Positions 1 to 8,227 of a DNA stretch of 64,000 nucleotides are shown here, piece after piece. The stretch covers positions 186,001-250,000 of the forward strand of contig CAVSLD010000005.1 in NCBI GenBank assembly GCA_963728655.1. Reading direction: 5' to 3'. The translations under genes were made by a program, and so were the position numbers. Position 1 is the stretch's first letter. The number at the start of each line of letters is the position of its first letter. Source of the stretch: Iamia sp963728655. Its GTDB lineage: Bacteria; Actinomycetota; Acidimicrobiia; Acidimicrobiales; Iamiaceae. The notes beneath the pieces were generated by a model. The model did not search any database. It was given only the letters and a program-made list of their open reading frames with translations, and had not been told where the DNA came from.

Positions 1-1456
1 CATGGAGTCGCCCACCCAGTTCGGGCACGTCTCGGGCCTGTCGGTCTTCCAGCGCCCCGACGACCCCGACTACGACCCGCTCACCGCCTGGCGCGACGAG
101 ATCGCCCTGCGCCTCCACCGCCTCGAGCCGCTGCGCCGCCGGGTGCGCGACGTCCCCTTCCGCCTCGACCACCCCTACTGGGAGGACGACCCGGACTTCG
201 ACCTCGAGTACCACGTGCGCCACACCGCGGTGGCGCCTCCGGGCTCCGATCGCCAGCTGGGCGAGCTGGTCGCCCGCATCATCGGCCGCCCCCTCGACCG
301 GCGCCGGCCGCTGTGGGAGTCCTACGTGATCGAGGGCCTGCCCGACGACCGGTTCGGGATCCTCACCAAGATCCACCACGCCACCGTCGACGGGGCCAGC
401 GGGGCCGAGCTGCTCAGCATGATGCTCGACGACACCCCCGATGCCGACCACGCCGCCGACCAGGCGGCCGACCCCTGGACACCCGAACGGAACCACACCG
501 ATGCCGAGGTGCTGGCCCGGGCGTCGGTGGGCCTGCTGCGCAAGCCCGGGCGCGCTCTGGTGCTGGGCGCCCGCACCGCCCGCGACGTCGGGCGGGCCAC
601 CCGCAACCCGGTGCTCGTGGCCGCCGCCGGCCAGGTGCGCAACAACCTCCGGGGCCCGCTGGGCACGGTGCTGAACATCGGCCGGGACCGGGGCCCCGAG
701 GGCCGCATCGCCGGGCCGCTGCCGAAGCACATGGGCCCACCCACGCCGTTCAACGCCACCATCACCGCCCACCGCCGCTTCGCCTTCCGCTCCACCTCGC
801 TGTCGTCGGTGAAGGACGTGAAGCGGGCCATGGGAGCCACCGTCAACGACGTGGTCATGGCCATGTGCGCCGGGGGTCTCCGCCGCTGGCTGGAGGACCA
901 CGACGCCCTGCCCGACAAGGCCCTGGTGGCCATGGTGCCCATCTCGGTCCGCACCGGTCTGGAGGCCGAGCGCTGGACGAACCGGGTGTCGGCCCTGTTC
1001 AGCTCCCTGCCCACCGACGAGGCCGACCCCCTCGAGCGGGTCCGCAAGGTCAACGAGGGCATGGTCGGGGCCAAGGGCCTCTTCGACGCGGTGCCGGCCG
1101 AGGAGCTCACCGACTTCACCCAGTTCGCCCCGCCCGCGGTGTTCTCCGGCGCCATGCGCACCGCCCTGCGCCTCACCGGTCGGCTCACCTCGCCGGTGAA
1201 CCTGGTGGTGTCCAACGTGCCCGGGCCGCGCGAGCCGCTCTACACGGCCGGGGCCGAGCTCCTGCACTACTACCCGGTGTCGACCATCGTCGACGGCCAG
1301 GGCCTCAACATCACGGTGCAGAGCTACCGCGACACCCTCGACGTCGGCCTGGTGGCGTGCCGGGAGCTGGTGCCCGACCTCTGGGACATGTGCGACCACA
1401 TCGTCGAGGAGCTGGCGGTCCTGGGCAAGGCCGTCGGCGTCGACGTCGAGCTCTGA
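1..1456 (+). CDS. WS/DGAT-family diacylglycerol/wax ester acyltransferase, 5' end missing
   Basis: Acyl-CoA-dependent O-acyltransferase of the wax ester synthase/DGAT family, which makes storage triacylglycerol or wax esters at the membrane. The catalytic motif HHATVDG is at residues 125-131 of the visible protein. The later PGPREPLY segment and the C-terminal condensation-like half are also typical. The frame is open from the first base. The visible start reads MESPTQFGHV, which matches the internal 'ETPTQxxHVG' stretch that normally follows about 15-20 residues, so the Met at base 2 is internal and the true start lies before the window. 484 residues are visible. Substrate preference cannot be read from sequence. 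The VOC gene follows after 14 bases. Confidence 0.9.
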   Translation, partial: MESPTQFGHVSGLSVFQRPDDPDYDPLTAWRDEIALRLHRLEPLRRRVRDVPFRLDHPYWEDDPDFDLEYHVRHTAVAPPGSDRQLGELVARIIGRPLDRRRPLWESYVIEGLPDDRFGILTKIHHATVDGASGAELLSMMLDDTPDADHAADQAADPWTPERNHTDAEVLARASVGLLRKPGRALVLGARTARDVGRATRNPVLVAAAGQVRNNLRGPLGTVLNIGRDRGPEGRIAGPLPKHMGPPTPFNATITAHRRFAFRSTSLSSVKDVKRAMGATVNDVVMAMCAGGLRRWLEDHDALPDKALVAMVPISVRTGLEAERWTNRVSALFSSLPTDEADPLERVRKVNEGMVGAKGLFDAVPAEELTDFTQFAPPAVFSGAMRTALRLTGRLTSPVNLVVSNVPGPREPLYTAGAELLHYYPVSTIVDGQGLNITVQSYRDTLDVGLVACRELVPDLWDMCDHIVEELAVLGKAVGVDVEL

Positions 1457-1470
1457 GCGGCCCCCCGGCG

Positions 1471-1860
1471 GTGCAAGCCCTGCGGATCGCCCGCCCCACC
1501 GACGACCTGGACGGCGTCGGCGCCTTCTACCGCGACGGCCTCGGCCTCGACGTGCTGGCCTCCTTCGCCGGCCACGACGGCTTCGACGGCCTGGTCCTGG
1601 GCCGCCCCGACCTGGCCTGGCACCTCGAGCTGGTGCACCGCCACGGCCACCCGGCCGGGCCGTGCCCGGACCCCGAGCACCTGCTGGCCGTCTACCACGA
1701 CTCGCCCGCCGCCCACGCCGAGGCGGTGGCCCGGGTGGAGGCGGCCGGCGGGCGGCGGTGGACCCACCCCAACCCGTGGTGGGGCGCGCACGGCACGGTG
1801 GTCCTCGACCCCGACGGCTACCCCCTCGTGCTGGTGGCCTCGGCCTGGTCCGGCGCCTGA
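1471..1860 (+). CDS. VOC (glyoxalase/dioxygenase superfamily) protein
   Basis: A 129-residue single-domain vicinal-oxygen-chelate protein. It opens with a beta strand and the 'DDLDGVGAFYRDGLGLDVL' helix typical of the fold, and ends with 'HGTVVLDPDGYPLVLV', the usual last strand with its DPDG turn. GTG at 1471 was chosen because it is the first start after the stop of the upstream acyltransferase and directly precedes the first strand; everything further upstream in this frame is shadow of that gene. Members range from glyoxalase I to dioxygenases and resistance proteins, so the substrate is unknown. Probably cotranscribed with the acyltransferase. Confidence 0.8.
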   Translation: MQALRIARPTDDLDGVGAFYRDGLGLDVLASFAGHDGFDGLVLGRPDLAWHLELVHRHGHPAGPCPDPEHLLAVYHDSPAAHAEAVARVEAAGGRRWTHPNPWWGAHGTVVLDPDGYPLVLVASAWSGA

Positions 1861-1881
1861 GCGACGACGCCCGCCCCCCGC

Positions 1882-2706
1882 TCAGGCGTAGGGGTTGGGG
1901 AGGTCGACCGAGACGGTGAGCTGGGCCAGTCCCGCGGGCACCACCTCGGTGACCGACCAGGTGCCGCCGGGGTGCAGGTCGACGTCGAGCACCGCGCAGT
2001 GCTTGTCGCCGAGCGTCGGCTGGACGTGCTCGGGCAGCACGGCCCACGCGCTGGGCGCCCAGCGGTGGTGGCGACCGCCCAGGTCCAGGGCGCGCCCCTG
2101 GTGCACGTGCCCGGTCACCACGAGGGGAACGGTCGCGGCGTCGAGCAGGGCCCCCAACCGGGCCTGGTCGGCGACCGGCAGGTACCGGACGCCCGGGCCC
2201 TCGGTGCCTTCGCCCGGCGGGGCCAGCACCGGCTTGTGGGAGAGCAGGACGGTGGGCCGGTCACGGGCGACGCCGAGCTGCTCCTCCAGCCACGCCCACT
2301 GCTCGGCCTCGGCCGCCAGCCCGGAGCCGGCCAGCTGGGCGTCGACCGCCAGCAGGCGCCACCCGTCGAGGTCCTCGCCCCACCAGTGCGGGCCCACCAG
2401 GTCGCTCCACCGCTCCAGCGCACCGGCGGCGACGGTCCCCTCGACCGCACCGTGGGCCGGCGGGGCGTCGCCCTCGTCGTGGTTGCCGGGCACGGCCCGC
2501 CACGGCACCGGGAGACCGTCCAGCAGCCCTCGGGCCAGGACCAGGTCGTCGGGGCCCTCGGAGCCCTCCAGGCTCAGGTCGCCCAGGTGCACCACCAGGT
2601 CGGGGCGGGTGTGCACGACGTGGTCGTGCACGGCCTGCCACGCGGCCAGGGTCTCGGGCACGCGCGCCGACAGGTGGGTGTCGGACGCGATCGTCACCCG
2701 GCTCAC
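1882..2706 (-). CDS. Calcineurin-like metallophosphoesterase
   Basis: A 274-residue metallophosphoesterase with the di-metal centre motifs in order: SDTHL near the N terminus, GDLSLEG, GNHDEGD, a histidine in LLSHKPVL, and GHVHQG near the C terminus. Related to the Icc/CpdA 3',5'-cyclic nucleotide phosphodiesterase group, though that activity is only inference. GTG at 2706 begins VSRVTIASDTHLS, which places the first metal ligands where the family has them. Longer reading to 2877 adds a low-complexity tail that overlaps the divergent gene at 2792. No signal peptide, so cytoplasmic. Confidence 0.85.
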   Translation of the reverse strand: MSRVTIASDTHLSARVPETLAAWQAVHDHVVHTRPDLVVHLGDLSLEGSEGPDDLVLARGLLDGLPVPWRAVPGNHDEGDAPPAHGAVEGTVAAGALERWSDLVGPHWWGEDLDGWRLLAVDAQLAGSGLAAEAEQWAWLEEQLGVARDRPTVLLSHKPVLAPPGEGTEGPGVRYLPVADQARLGALLDAATVPLVVTGHVHQGRALDLGGRHHRWAPSAWAVLPEHVQPTLGDKHCAVLDVDLHPGGTWSVTEVVPAGLAQLTVSVDLPNPYA

Positions 2707-2791
2707 CGCCTCACGGTACCGAGGTGGGGCGAGGGCCGAGCGGGAGGGCCCGACGCGGCTCCTGCGCCCCGCGGTCCGTAGCCTCGGGTCG

Positions 2792-3454
2792 GTGGACCCG
2801 GAGCTGGAGGAGGTCGTCGACGGCGACGTCACCTGGCGCTTCGACGTCGGCTTCCTGACCTCGCGCTGGACCTGCATCTGGGGCGAGGGGTGCCAGGGGA
2901 TCCTCCCCGAGCGCGCCCCCGAGCTCCAGCAGGGGTGCTGCTCGGTGGGCGCCGAGCTCGACGGACCCGACGAGGGCGCCCGGGTGAGCGCCTACGCGGC
3001 GCTGCTCGACCCCGAACGCTTCCAGCACCACGCCGAGGCGGACGAGGGCGGGGTGTTCGGCGACGAGCGGAGGCTGAGCACCCGGGTGGTCGACGGGGCC
3101 TGCATCTTCCTCAACCGCCCGGGCTTCGGCGGCGGGGCCGGCTGCGCCCTGCACCTGGCCGCCCTCGACGCCGACGAGCCACCACTGGAGTGGAAGCCGT
3201 CGGTGTGCTGGCAGCTGCCCGTGAAGGTCGACTGGGAGCCCGGTGCCGACGAGGGGACGGAGGTGGCCACGGTACGGCGCTGGACGCGAGCCGACTGGGA
3301 CGAGGAGGGCGACGAGATGGCCTGGTGCTGCACCGAGGAGCCCGAGCCCTACGTGGGCGACCGACCGGTGGTCGAGTCGCTGGGCGAGGAGCTGGAGGCG
3401 ATGGTGGGCCGCCCCGTCTACGTCGAGCTCCGCCGTCGCCTCACCGACCGCTGA
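2792..3454 (+). CDS. Cysteine-rich conserved hypothetical protein
   Basis: A 220-residue acidic protein, transcribed divergently from the phosphoesterase. It has a cysteine cluster near the N terminus (CIWGEGC, then CCSVGAEL) and further cysteines at GAGCAL, VCWQL and WCCTEE. The spacing suggests a metal or Fe-S site of the YkgJ/DUF3109 kind, but I cannot place it with certainty. No transmembrane segment or signal peptide. GTG at 2792 is the first start after the divergent neighbour and gives VDPELEEVV. Function unknown. Confidence 0.7.
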   Translation: MDPELEEVVDGDVTWRFDVGFLTSRWTCIWGEGCQGILPERAPELQQGCCSVGAELDGPDEGARVSAYAALLDPERFQHHAEADEGGVFGDERRLSTRVVDGACIFLNRPGFGGGAGCALHLAALDADEPPLEWKPSVCWQLPVKVDWEPGADEGTEVATVRRWTRADWDEEGDEMAWCCTEEPEPYVGDRPVVESLGEELEAMVGRPVYVELRRRLTDR

Positions 3455-3596
3455 GCCCCCCGACACCCCCCCCGCCCGGGGCCGGGGCCCCACCGCGACG
3501 ACGGCCCCATCCGCGAACGCTCCTGGCCCGACCCGTTCGGGAGCGGTCACGGGGTGCCGGCCGTAGGTTCGAGGGCACACCACCGAGGAGATGCCC

Positions 3597-4562
3597 ATGA
3601 AGGCCGCCGTGTACCACGAGACCGGAGCGCCCGAGGTGCTCGTCTACGAGGACGTGCCCGATCCGGCCCTCACGCCCGACGGCGTCCGCATCGCGGTCGA
3701 GGCCATCAGCATCGAGGGGGGCGACACCCTGAACCGGCTCGGCGGCGACATGCCCGCCGTGCCCCACATCGTCGGCTACCAGTGCGGCGGCACCATCACC
3801 GAGGTCGGCGCCGACGTCACCGACCGGGAGGTGGGCCAGCAGGTCGTGGCCACCATGATGCACGGCTCCCATGCCGAGCAGGTGGTCGTGCCGGCCGCCT
3901 TCACCTGGCCCGTCCCGGAGGGCCTCGACCTGGTCGCCGCCGCCTGTGTGCCCGTCGCCTTCGGCACCGCCGACGACTGCCTCTTCGAGTTCGGCCACCT
4001 GCAGGAGGGCGAGGCCGTCCTGGTCCAGGCCGGCGGTGGCGGGGTGGGCCTGGCTGCGATCCAGCTGGCCCACCGGGCCGGCGCCACCGTGCTCACCACC
4101 GCGTCGAGCCCGGAGAAGCTGGAGCGCCTGGGCGGCTACGGCGCCGATCACACCATCAACTACCGGACCGAGGACGTGGCCGCCGAGGTCCGTCGCCTCA
4201 CCGACGGCCGCGGCGTCGACCTGGTGCTCGACTCGGTGGGGTCGACCCTGCCGGCCAGCATCGCCTCGCTCGCCTACCGGGGGCGGATCTCCTACGTCGG
4301 CAACGCCGGGCGCGACGTGCAGCCCGTCGACGTGGCCCCGCTCATGGGCGGCAGCCAGACCCTCCAGGGCGTGTTCCTCGGTGCCGAGATGATCTTCAGC
4401 GGGGGCCGGGCCCACGCCAACATCGCCCGCCTCCTCGACGAGGTCGCAGCGGGCGAGCTCGAGGTGGTCGTGGACCGCACCTACCCGCTGGCGGAGGCGG
4501 CCGCGGCCCACGCCCGCATGGAGGGCCGGGAGGCCTTCGGTCGCGTCGTGCTGATCCCCTGA
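3597..4562 (+). CDS. Zinc-free medium-chain dehydrogenase, NADPH:quinone oxidoreductase type
   Basis: A 321-residue MDR-superfamily oxidoreductase. It has an N-terminal GroES-like half and a Rossmann half with the dinucleotide motif VQAGGGGVGLAAIQLA. The zinc-ligand cysteines of alcohol dehydrogenases are absent, which fits the quinone oxidoreductase (QOR) branch using NADPH. The leader has GAGGAG immediately before ATG 3591 and six bases before ATG 3597; the second spacing is the workable one, so 3597 (MKAAVYHETG) is preferred. A TAGGTT hexamer at 3564-3569 is a plausible -10. Single-gene unit. Confidence 0.85.
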   Translation: MKAAVYHETGAPEVLVYEDVPDPALTPDGVRIAVEAISIEGGDTLNRLGGDMPAVPHIVGYQCGGTITEVGADVTDREVGQQVVATMMHGSHAEQVVVPAAFTWPVPEGLDLVAAACVPVAFGTADDCLFEFGHLQEGEAVLVQAGGGGVGLAAIQLAHRAGATVLTTASSPEKLERLGGYGADHTINYRTEDVAAEVRRLTDGRGVDLVLDSVGSTLPASIASLAYRGRISYVGNAGRDVQPVDVAPLMGGSQTLQGVFLGAEMIFSGGRAHANIARLLDEVAAGELEVVVDRTYPLAEAAAAHARMEGREAFGRVVLIP

Positions 4563-4634
4563 CGGCGGTCCCGTCCCCGGTGACGGATCCGCCACGCGCG
4601 GGTGGCGCAACCGTCGTGAGGAGGATCAGCCGGA

Positions 4635-4991
4635 TCAGCCGTCGTCGCGGTCGGCCTCGAACCGTTGGCGCACGCGCACGGGCGCGCGCGCCAGCCACGA
4701 GTCGGTGACGAGCTCGGTGAGCTCGTCGGCGCCGACCGCGTCGAGGTCGACCAGCACCGAGGGGTGGCCGTCGTAGTGCGGCAGGGTGTGGAACCGGTCC
4801 GGGGCCGAGGCCAGCAGGGCCTCCTTCTCGTCCAGGTCGGCCACGAACACGACCAGCCAGCCCTCGGCGTCGCTGCGGAGGCGCAGGAACAGCCTGTCCT
4901 TCACCCGGAACCCCGGTGTGCCGTACGAGGGCTTCTCGGTGGTCTCGGGCAGGGCCAGGGCGATGCGTCGCACGTCGTCCTCGGTGGCCAC
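4635..4991 (-). CDS. MmcQ/YjbR-family DNA-binding-like protein
   Basis: A 118-residue MmcQ/YjbR (double-wing fold) protein. It carries the family signature of an N-terminal helix 'DVRRIALALPETTEKPSYGTPGFRV' followed by KDRLFLRLR and the C-terminal 'ELTELVTDSWLARAPVRVRQRF' helix. Family members are small cytoplasmic proteins with a fold related to DNA-binding or CyaY-like domains; the biochemical role is not established. GTG 4991 (VATEDDVRR) was chosen because the sequence upstream in frame is arginine-rich and non-conserved. Confidence 0.8.
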   Translation of the reverse strand: MATEDDVRRIALALPETTEKPSYGTPGFRVKDRLFLRLRSDAEGWLVVFVADLDEKEALLASAPDRFHTLPHYDGHPSVLVDLDAVGADELTELVTDSWLARAPVRVRQRFEADRDDG

Positions 4992-5151
4992 GCTCCCGAG
5001 CGTACGACGGTCCCGTCCCCGATCCGGCGACGGATCCAGCAACCAGGCCCGGTCCGGCGCCACGCCCACCTCCGTGAGCTCCCCTCTGTGTCGGGACCGG
5101 CGCGAGGTGGGACGGGTGGCCATGGGGGGTGCGGTCGGGGTGCGGTCCGGG

Positions 5152-6345
5152 TCAGTCCCGGAGGAGCGGGATGGTGGGCTCGACGTCGCGCCCGAGCAGG
5201 ACCGCGCGGCCGATCGCCTTCCCCCCGAACCGGTCGCGGACACCGTCGACAGCGGAGTCCAGGGCATCGCCGCCCTGCACGTCGAACGGCAGGGTGAGCT
5301 GGACGGGCCGGTCGTCGGCCAGACCCGACACGGCGACGCCGAGGAGGGTCAGACCCCGCGCGTCCACCAGCGGGCGCGCGCCGTCGAGCAGGTCGCGCAG
5401 GGCAGCGAGGATCGTGGGCGTGTGGGCCGTGGGCTGGGGGAAGGTGCGGGAGCGGGTGGCACGGGCGTCGTCGTCGAAGCGCAGCCGGAGCACGACGGTG
5501 CGCCCGATGCGGTGCCCCCTGCGCAGACGCCGGGTGACGCGGTCGACGAGCGCCACCAGCACGGCGTCGAGGTCGGCCTCGGTGCGACGGCCGCGCCCGA
5601 GGGCGCTCTGCGAGCCGACCGAGCGACGGCGGCGCCCGACCTCGACAGGGCGCGGGTCCCGGCCCTGCGACAGGGCGTGGAGGTGGTGGCCCGCGGCCCG
5701 GCCCAGCAGCGAGGTGATGACGCCCTCGCCGAGGGCGGCCACCTCGGCCACGGTGGAGATGCCGCGGTCGTGCAGGCGGGCCGCCGTCTTGGGCCCGACC
5801 CCCCAGAGCCGCTCGACCGGCAGCGGGTGGAGGAAGGCCAGCTCGCCGTCGGGCGGGACCACGAGCAGCCCGTCGGGCTTGGCCACACCGCTGGCCACCT
5901 TGGCCAGGAACTTGGTGCGGGCCACGCCCACGCTGATCGGGAGCCCCACCTCGTCGGCCACCCGGGCCCGGAGCCGGGAGGCGATGGCCTCAGCGGTCCC
6001 CGACACCCGGCCGAGGCCTCCGACGTCGAGGAAGGCCTCGTCGATCGAGAGCCCTTCCACCAGCGGCGTGGTGTCGTCGAAGACGGCGAAGACGGCCCGG
6101 CTGGCTGCGGTGTAGGCCTCGAAGCGGGGCGTGACCACCACCGCGTCGGGGCACAGGCGCCGGGCCGTGCGCCCACCCATGGCCGAGCGCACGCCGCAGG
6201 CCTTGGCCTCGTAGCTGCACGCCAGGACCACCCCTCCCCCGACCAGGACGGGGCGATCGCGGAGGGCCGGGTCGTCGCGCTGCTCGACCGACGCGTAGAA
6301 GGCGTCGAGGTCGGCGTGGAGGATCGATGCCCGCGGCTCTGACAC
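5152..6345 (-). CDS. dinB: DNA polymerase IV (Y-family translesion polymerase)
   Basis: Error-prone Y-family polymerase for synthesis across damaged template. Catalytic motifs are intact: ILHADLDAFYASVEQ at the N terminus, YEAKACGVRSAM in the fingers, and SIDEAFLDV with the second metal-binding acids. GVARTKFLAKVAS and the helix-hairpin-helix WGVGPKTAARL follow. Near the C terminus QLTLPFD matches the beta-clamp binding motif. GTG 6345 gives 397 residues; GTG 6351 is two codons earlier but lies inside the LexA-type operator (6345-6358). With the hexamer GAACAT at 6352-6357 inside that operator, a leaderless transcript beginning at GTG 6345 would be expected. Control by LexA is inferred from the operator. 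Confidence 0.92.
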   Translation of the reverse strand: MSEPRASILHADLDAFYASVEQRDDPALRDRPVLVGGGVVLACSYEAKACGVRSAMGGRTARRLCPDAVVVTPRFEAYTAASRAVFAVFDDTTPLVEGLSIDEAFLDVGGLGRVSGTAEAIASRLRARVADEVGLPISVGVARTKFLAKVASGVAKPDGLLVVPPDGELAFLHPLPVERLWGVGPKTAARLHDRGISTVAEVAALGEGVITSLLGRAAGHHLHALSQGRDPRPVEVGRRRRSVGSQSALGRGRRTEADLDAVLVALVDRVTRRLRRGHRIGRTVVLRLRFDDDARATRSRTFPQPTAHTPTILAALRDLLDGARPLVDARGLTLLGVAVSGLADDRPVQLTLPFDVQGGDALDSAVDGVRDRFGGKAIGRAVLLGRDVEPTIPLLRD

Positions 6346-6358
6346 GAACACATGTTCG
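6345..6358 (-). promoter_or_regulatory. LexA-type SOS box at dinB
   Basis: Perfect 14-base palindrome, CGAACACATGTTCG on the plus strand. It matches the actinobacterial SOS consensus core GAAC-R-N-R-Y-GTTC. It overlaps the dinB start and embeds a NANNNT hexamer (GAACAT, 6352-6357) six bases before GTG 6345, so LexA binding would cover the -10 element and the start codon. Confidence 0.8.
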
Positions 6359-6393
6359 CAGACCCGGGTGACAGCCGCACCCGGCGGGCGAGG

Positions 6394-7113
6394 TCAGGCC
6401 GGGTCGAGCTCCTCGGCGGCCAGCGTGCCGTCGAGCAGGTCGCCCGCCACTGCGCTCAGCCGGCGGCGGCGGGTCCGGGCGTGAGCCCGGAGGAGCTCGA
6501 ACGCGGCGTCCATGCCGATGGCGCGTCGCTCGGCGAGCATGCCCTTGGCCTGCTCGATGACGATGCGGCTCTGCAGCGCCCCCTGGAGGCCCTCGTTCAG
6601 CACCCGGGCCTCGCGCAGGCTCCGCTCCTGGAGCAGGCCGATGGTGGCCACGTCGGCCAGCGCCTGGCCCACGGCCAGGTCCTCCGGGGTGGCGTCGGCG
6701 GTGGACGAGGAGAAGACGTCCACCGCGCCGATGACGCGACCCCGGAGCCGCATGGGGAGGGCGTGGACCCGCACGAACCCGAGCCGCCGGGCCTCGGGGC
6801 CGAACGTGGGCCAGGCGTCTGGCGACTCCAGGGGTGCGTTGAGCAGCGGGCGGCCGGTGCGGTAGCAGTCGAGGCACGGGCCCTCGTCGTTCTGGAGCTC
6901 GAAGAGCTCCAGCAGCCGGGCCGCGTCGGTGGACGACGCCAGCGAGTGCAGGCTGCCCCCCTCGTCGGCCAACACCACGCCCGCCTCGGTCGCACCCAGC
7001 AGCTCCACCGTGCGGTGGGCCAGGACGGTGAGGAACTCGACGACGTCGAACTCGTCGACGAGCGTGTCGGCCAGCTCGACGAACACCTCGCTCAACCGTG
7101 CTGGGTCGGACAT
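6394..7113 (-). CDS. GAF-ANTAR transcription antitermination regulator
   Basis: A 239-residue protein with an N-terminal GAF sensor (about residues 20-155, including GPCLDCYRTGRPLLN) and a C-terminal ANTAR domain (about 180-235, 'SRIVIEQAKGMLAERRAIGMDAAFELLRAHAR'). ANTAR domains bind paired RNA hairpins and prevent termination, so this is probably a soluble signal-dependent antiterminator; the ligand is unknown. ATG 7113 (MSDPARLSEVF) has GGAGG about 12 bases upstream and starts right before the helical GAF lead-in. The longer reading to 7245 overlaps the neighbour's end. A paralogue lies directly upstream. Confidence 0.87.
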   Translation of the reverse strand: MSDPARLSEVFVELADTLVDEFDVVEFLTVLAHRTVELLGATEAGVVLADEGGSLHSLASSTDAARLLELFELQNDEGPCLDCYRTGRPLLNAPLESPDAWPTFGPEARRLGFVRVHALPMRLRGRVIGAVDVFSSSTADATPEDLAVGQALADVATIGLLQERSLREARVLNEGLQGALQSRIVIEQAKGMLAERRAIGMDAAFELLRAHARTRRRRLSAVAGDLLDGTLAAEELDPA

Positions 7114-7183
7114 GCCGCGCCCTCCGTCGCCCGTCCCCGGTGGGAGGAGACTCTCGCTCACCCTACTGACCGCCACCCGACCG

Positions 7184-7901
7184 TCACCGGGCCTGCTCGC
7201 CCTCGAAGCGGAGTCGACCGATGATGACGTCGCGCGCCACCTCACCGATCGCTCGGTCGTGCGACCAGGCGTGGGCCCGCAGCCGCCCGAGGGCCGCGGC
7301 CACGTCGAGGTCGAGCTGCGCCGCGACCATGCCGGTGGCCTGGTGCACCGGCGCCCGCTGGTCGAGCACGTCGGAGAGCCGGTCCGGCAGGCGGCCCGGC
7401 TCGAGGCTGTGCTCCAGCTCGAGGAGCAGGTGGGTCGCGACGTGCCCGAGGGCCACGGCGTCGAGGCCGTCCCGGGGGTGCAGGTCGCCGGGGACGCCGC
7501 GGCTGAACGTGAGGGCCCCGAGGCGCACCACGCCCACGCCGAGCGGGAAGGCGAACATGGCCCGCACGCCGACGCGGCCGCGGCCGCGGCCGGGGCGAAC
7601 GCGGGCCACGACGCGAGGGAGTCGGCCAGGTCCGGCTCCAGGACCGGTCGGGCGCCTGCGAAGGCGCTCAGGCACGGCCCCTCACCCAGGCTGAACTGCA
7701 GGTCGTCGACCGGGCCGGCGCCGGGTCCGGCGAGGCGAGGCTCCCCTGGTGCTGGCCGTCGCCGATGACGGCCACGCTGGCCCGGGTGACCCCCAGCATC
7801 TCGAGGCTGACGGCGAGCAGGCGCTCCAGCGCGGCCATGCGGTCACCCGCGGGTCCACCCGCGAGGGCCTCGCCCACCAGGCACAGGCGCTCGGCGTGCA
7901 C
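7184..7901 (-). pseudogene. GAF-ANTAR regulator, paralogue of the neighbour, two frame breaks
   Basis: The N-terminal GAF piece (GTG 7901, 'AALERLLAVSLEMLGVTRAS') and the ANTAR piece ('HQATGMVAAQLDLDVAAALGRLRAHAW') are in different frames from the middle ('GEGPCLSAFAGARPVLEPD'). Breaks fall at about 7725-7737, where CCTCG is tandemly repeated, and 7572-7582, in a GCCGCG repeat. Assuming one missing base at each gives 239 residues, the same length as the adjacent GAF-ANTAR gene, which argues for two consensus deletions. A TAG just upstream of GTG 7901 fixes the start. If functional, it would be an RNA-binding antiterminator like its neighbour. Confidence 0.75.
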
Positions 7902-8227
7902 GCCCTACTCCCGGTCTCGGGAGGGGCACCAGCAGGTCGGGCGCATGGTCGGGCCGTCCTCGGGGCCTCGAGATGCGTCGTCGGTGCGGGCGCAGCGACG
8001 AGGTCCAGACCAGCCCTCATGCCAACGAGCGCGCCGAGGGCGTCGCAGTGGCCACGACGCCACCGGTCGAGGCCACTCCCCCCCGCCCACACCTGGTCCC
8101 GGCACCGGTCCCGAGGCGCTGGCGCCCGCCTCCGGGCGGTCGTAACGTCGCACCCACCTCACCCGGACGGTGAGGTGCGACCCCGGACCCCGGTCGCTGC
8201 CCCAGGCAGCAGCGCGGACGGGTCGAC
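7902..8227. other. Divergent intergenic region
   Basis: 326 bases between the frameshifted GAF-ANTAR gene and the GGDEF gene. It holds no convincing coding frame. It contains a TAACGT hexamer (8143-8148) that could be a -10 for the GGDEF gene and the perfect hairpin at 8155-8177. No DosR-like or LexA-like box was seen. Confidence 0.5.
8155..8177 (+). promoter_or_regulatory. Perfect hairpin/inverted repeat upstream of the GGDEF gene
   Basis: CACCTCACC (8155-8163), loop CGGAC, GGTGAGGTG (8169-8177): a nine-base-pair perfect stem 50 bases before the GGDEF start. It could be an operator, a 5'-UTR hairpin or an ANTAR target. A single hairpin is seen, whereas ANTAR targets are normally paired. Role unknown. 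Confidence 0.4.

Noticed and set aside
3516..3540. Inverted repeat CGCTCC...GGAGCG before the quinone oxidoreductase
   Set aside because: Arms are only six bases and widely spaced, with no second copy elsewhere in the window, so it cannot be separated from chance at this GC content.
7184..7901. Programmed frameshifting in the second GAF-ANTAR gene
   Set aside because: No slippery heptamer with downstream structure was evident, two independent breaks would be needed, and simple one-base deletions restore the paralogue's exact length.
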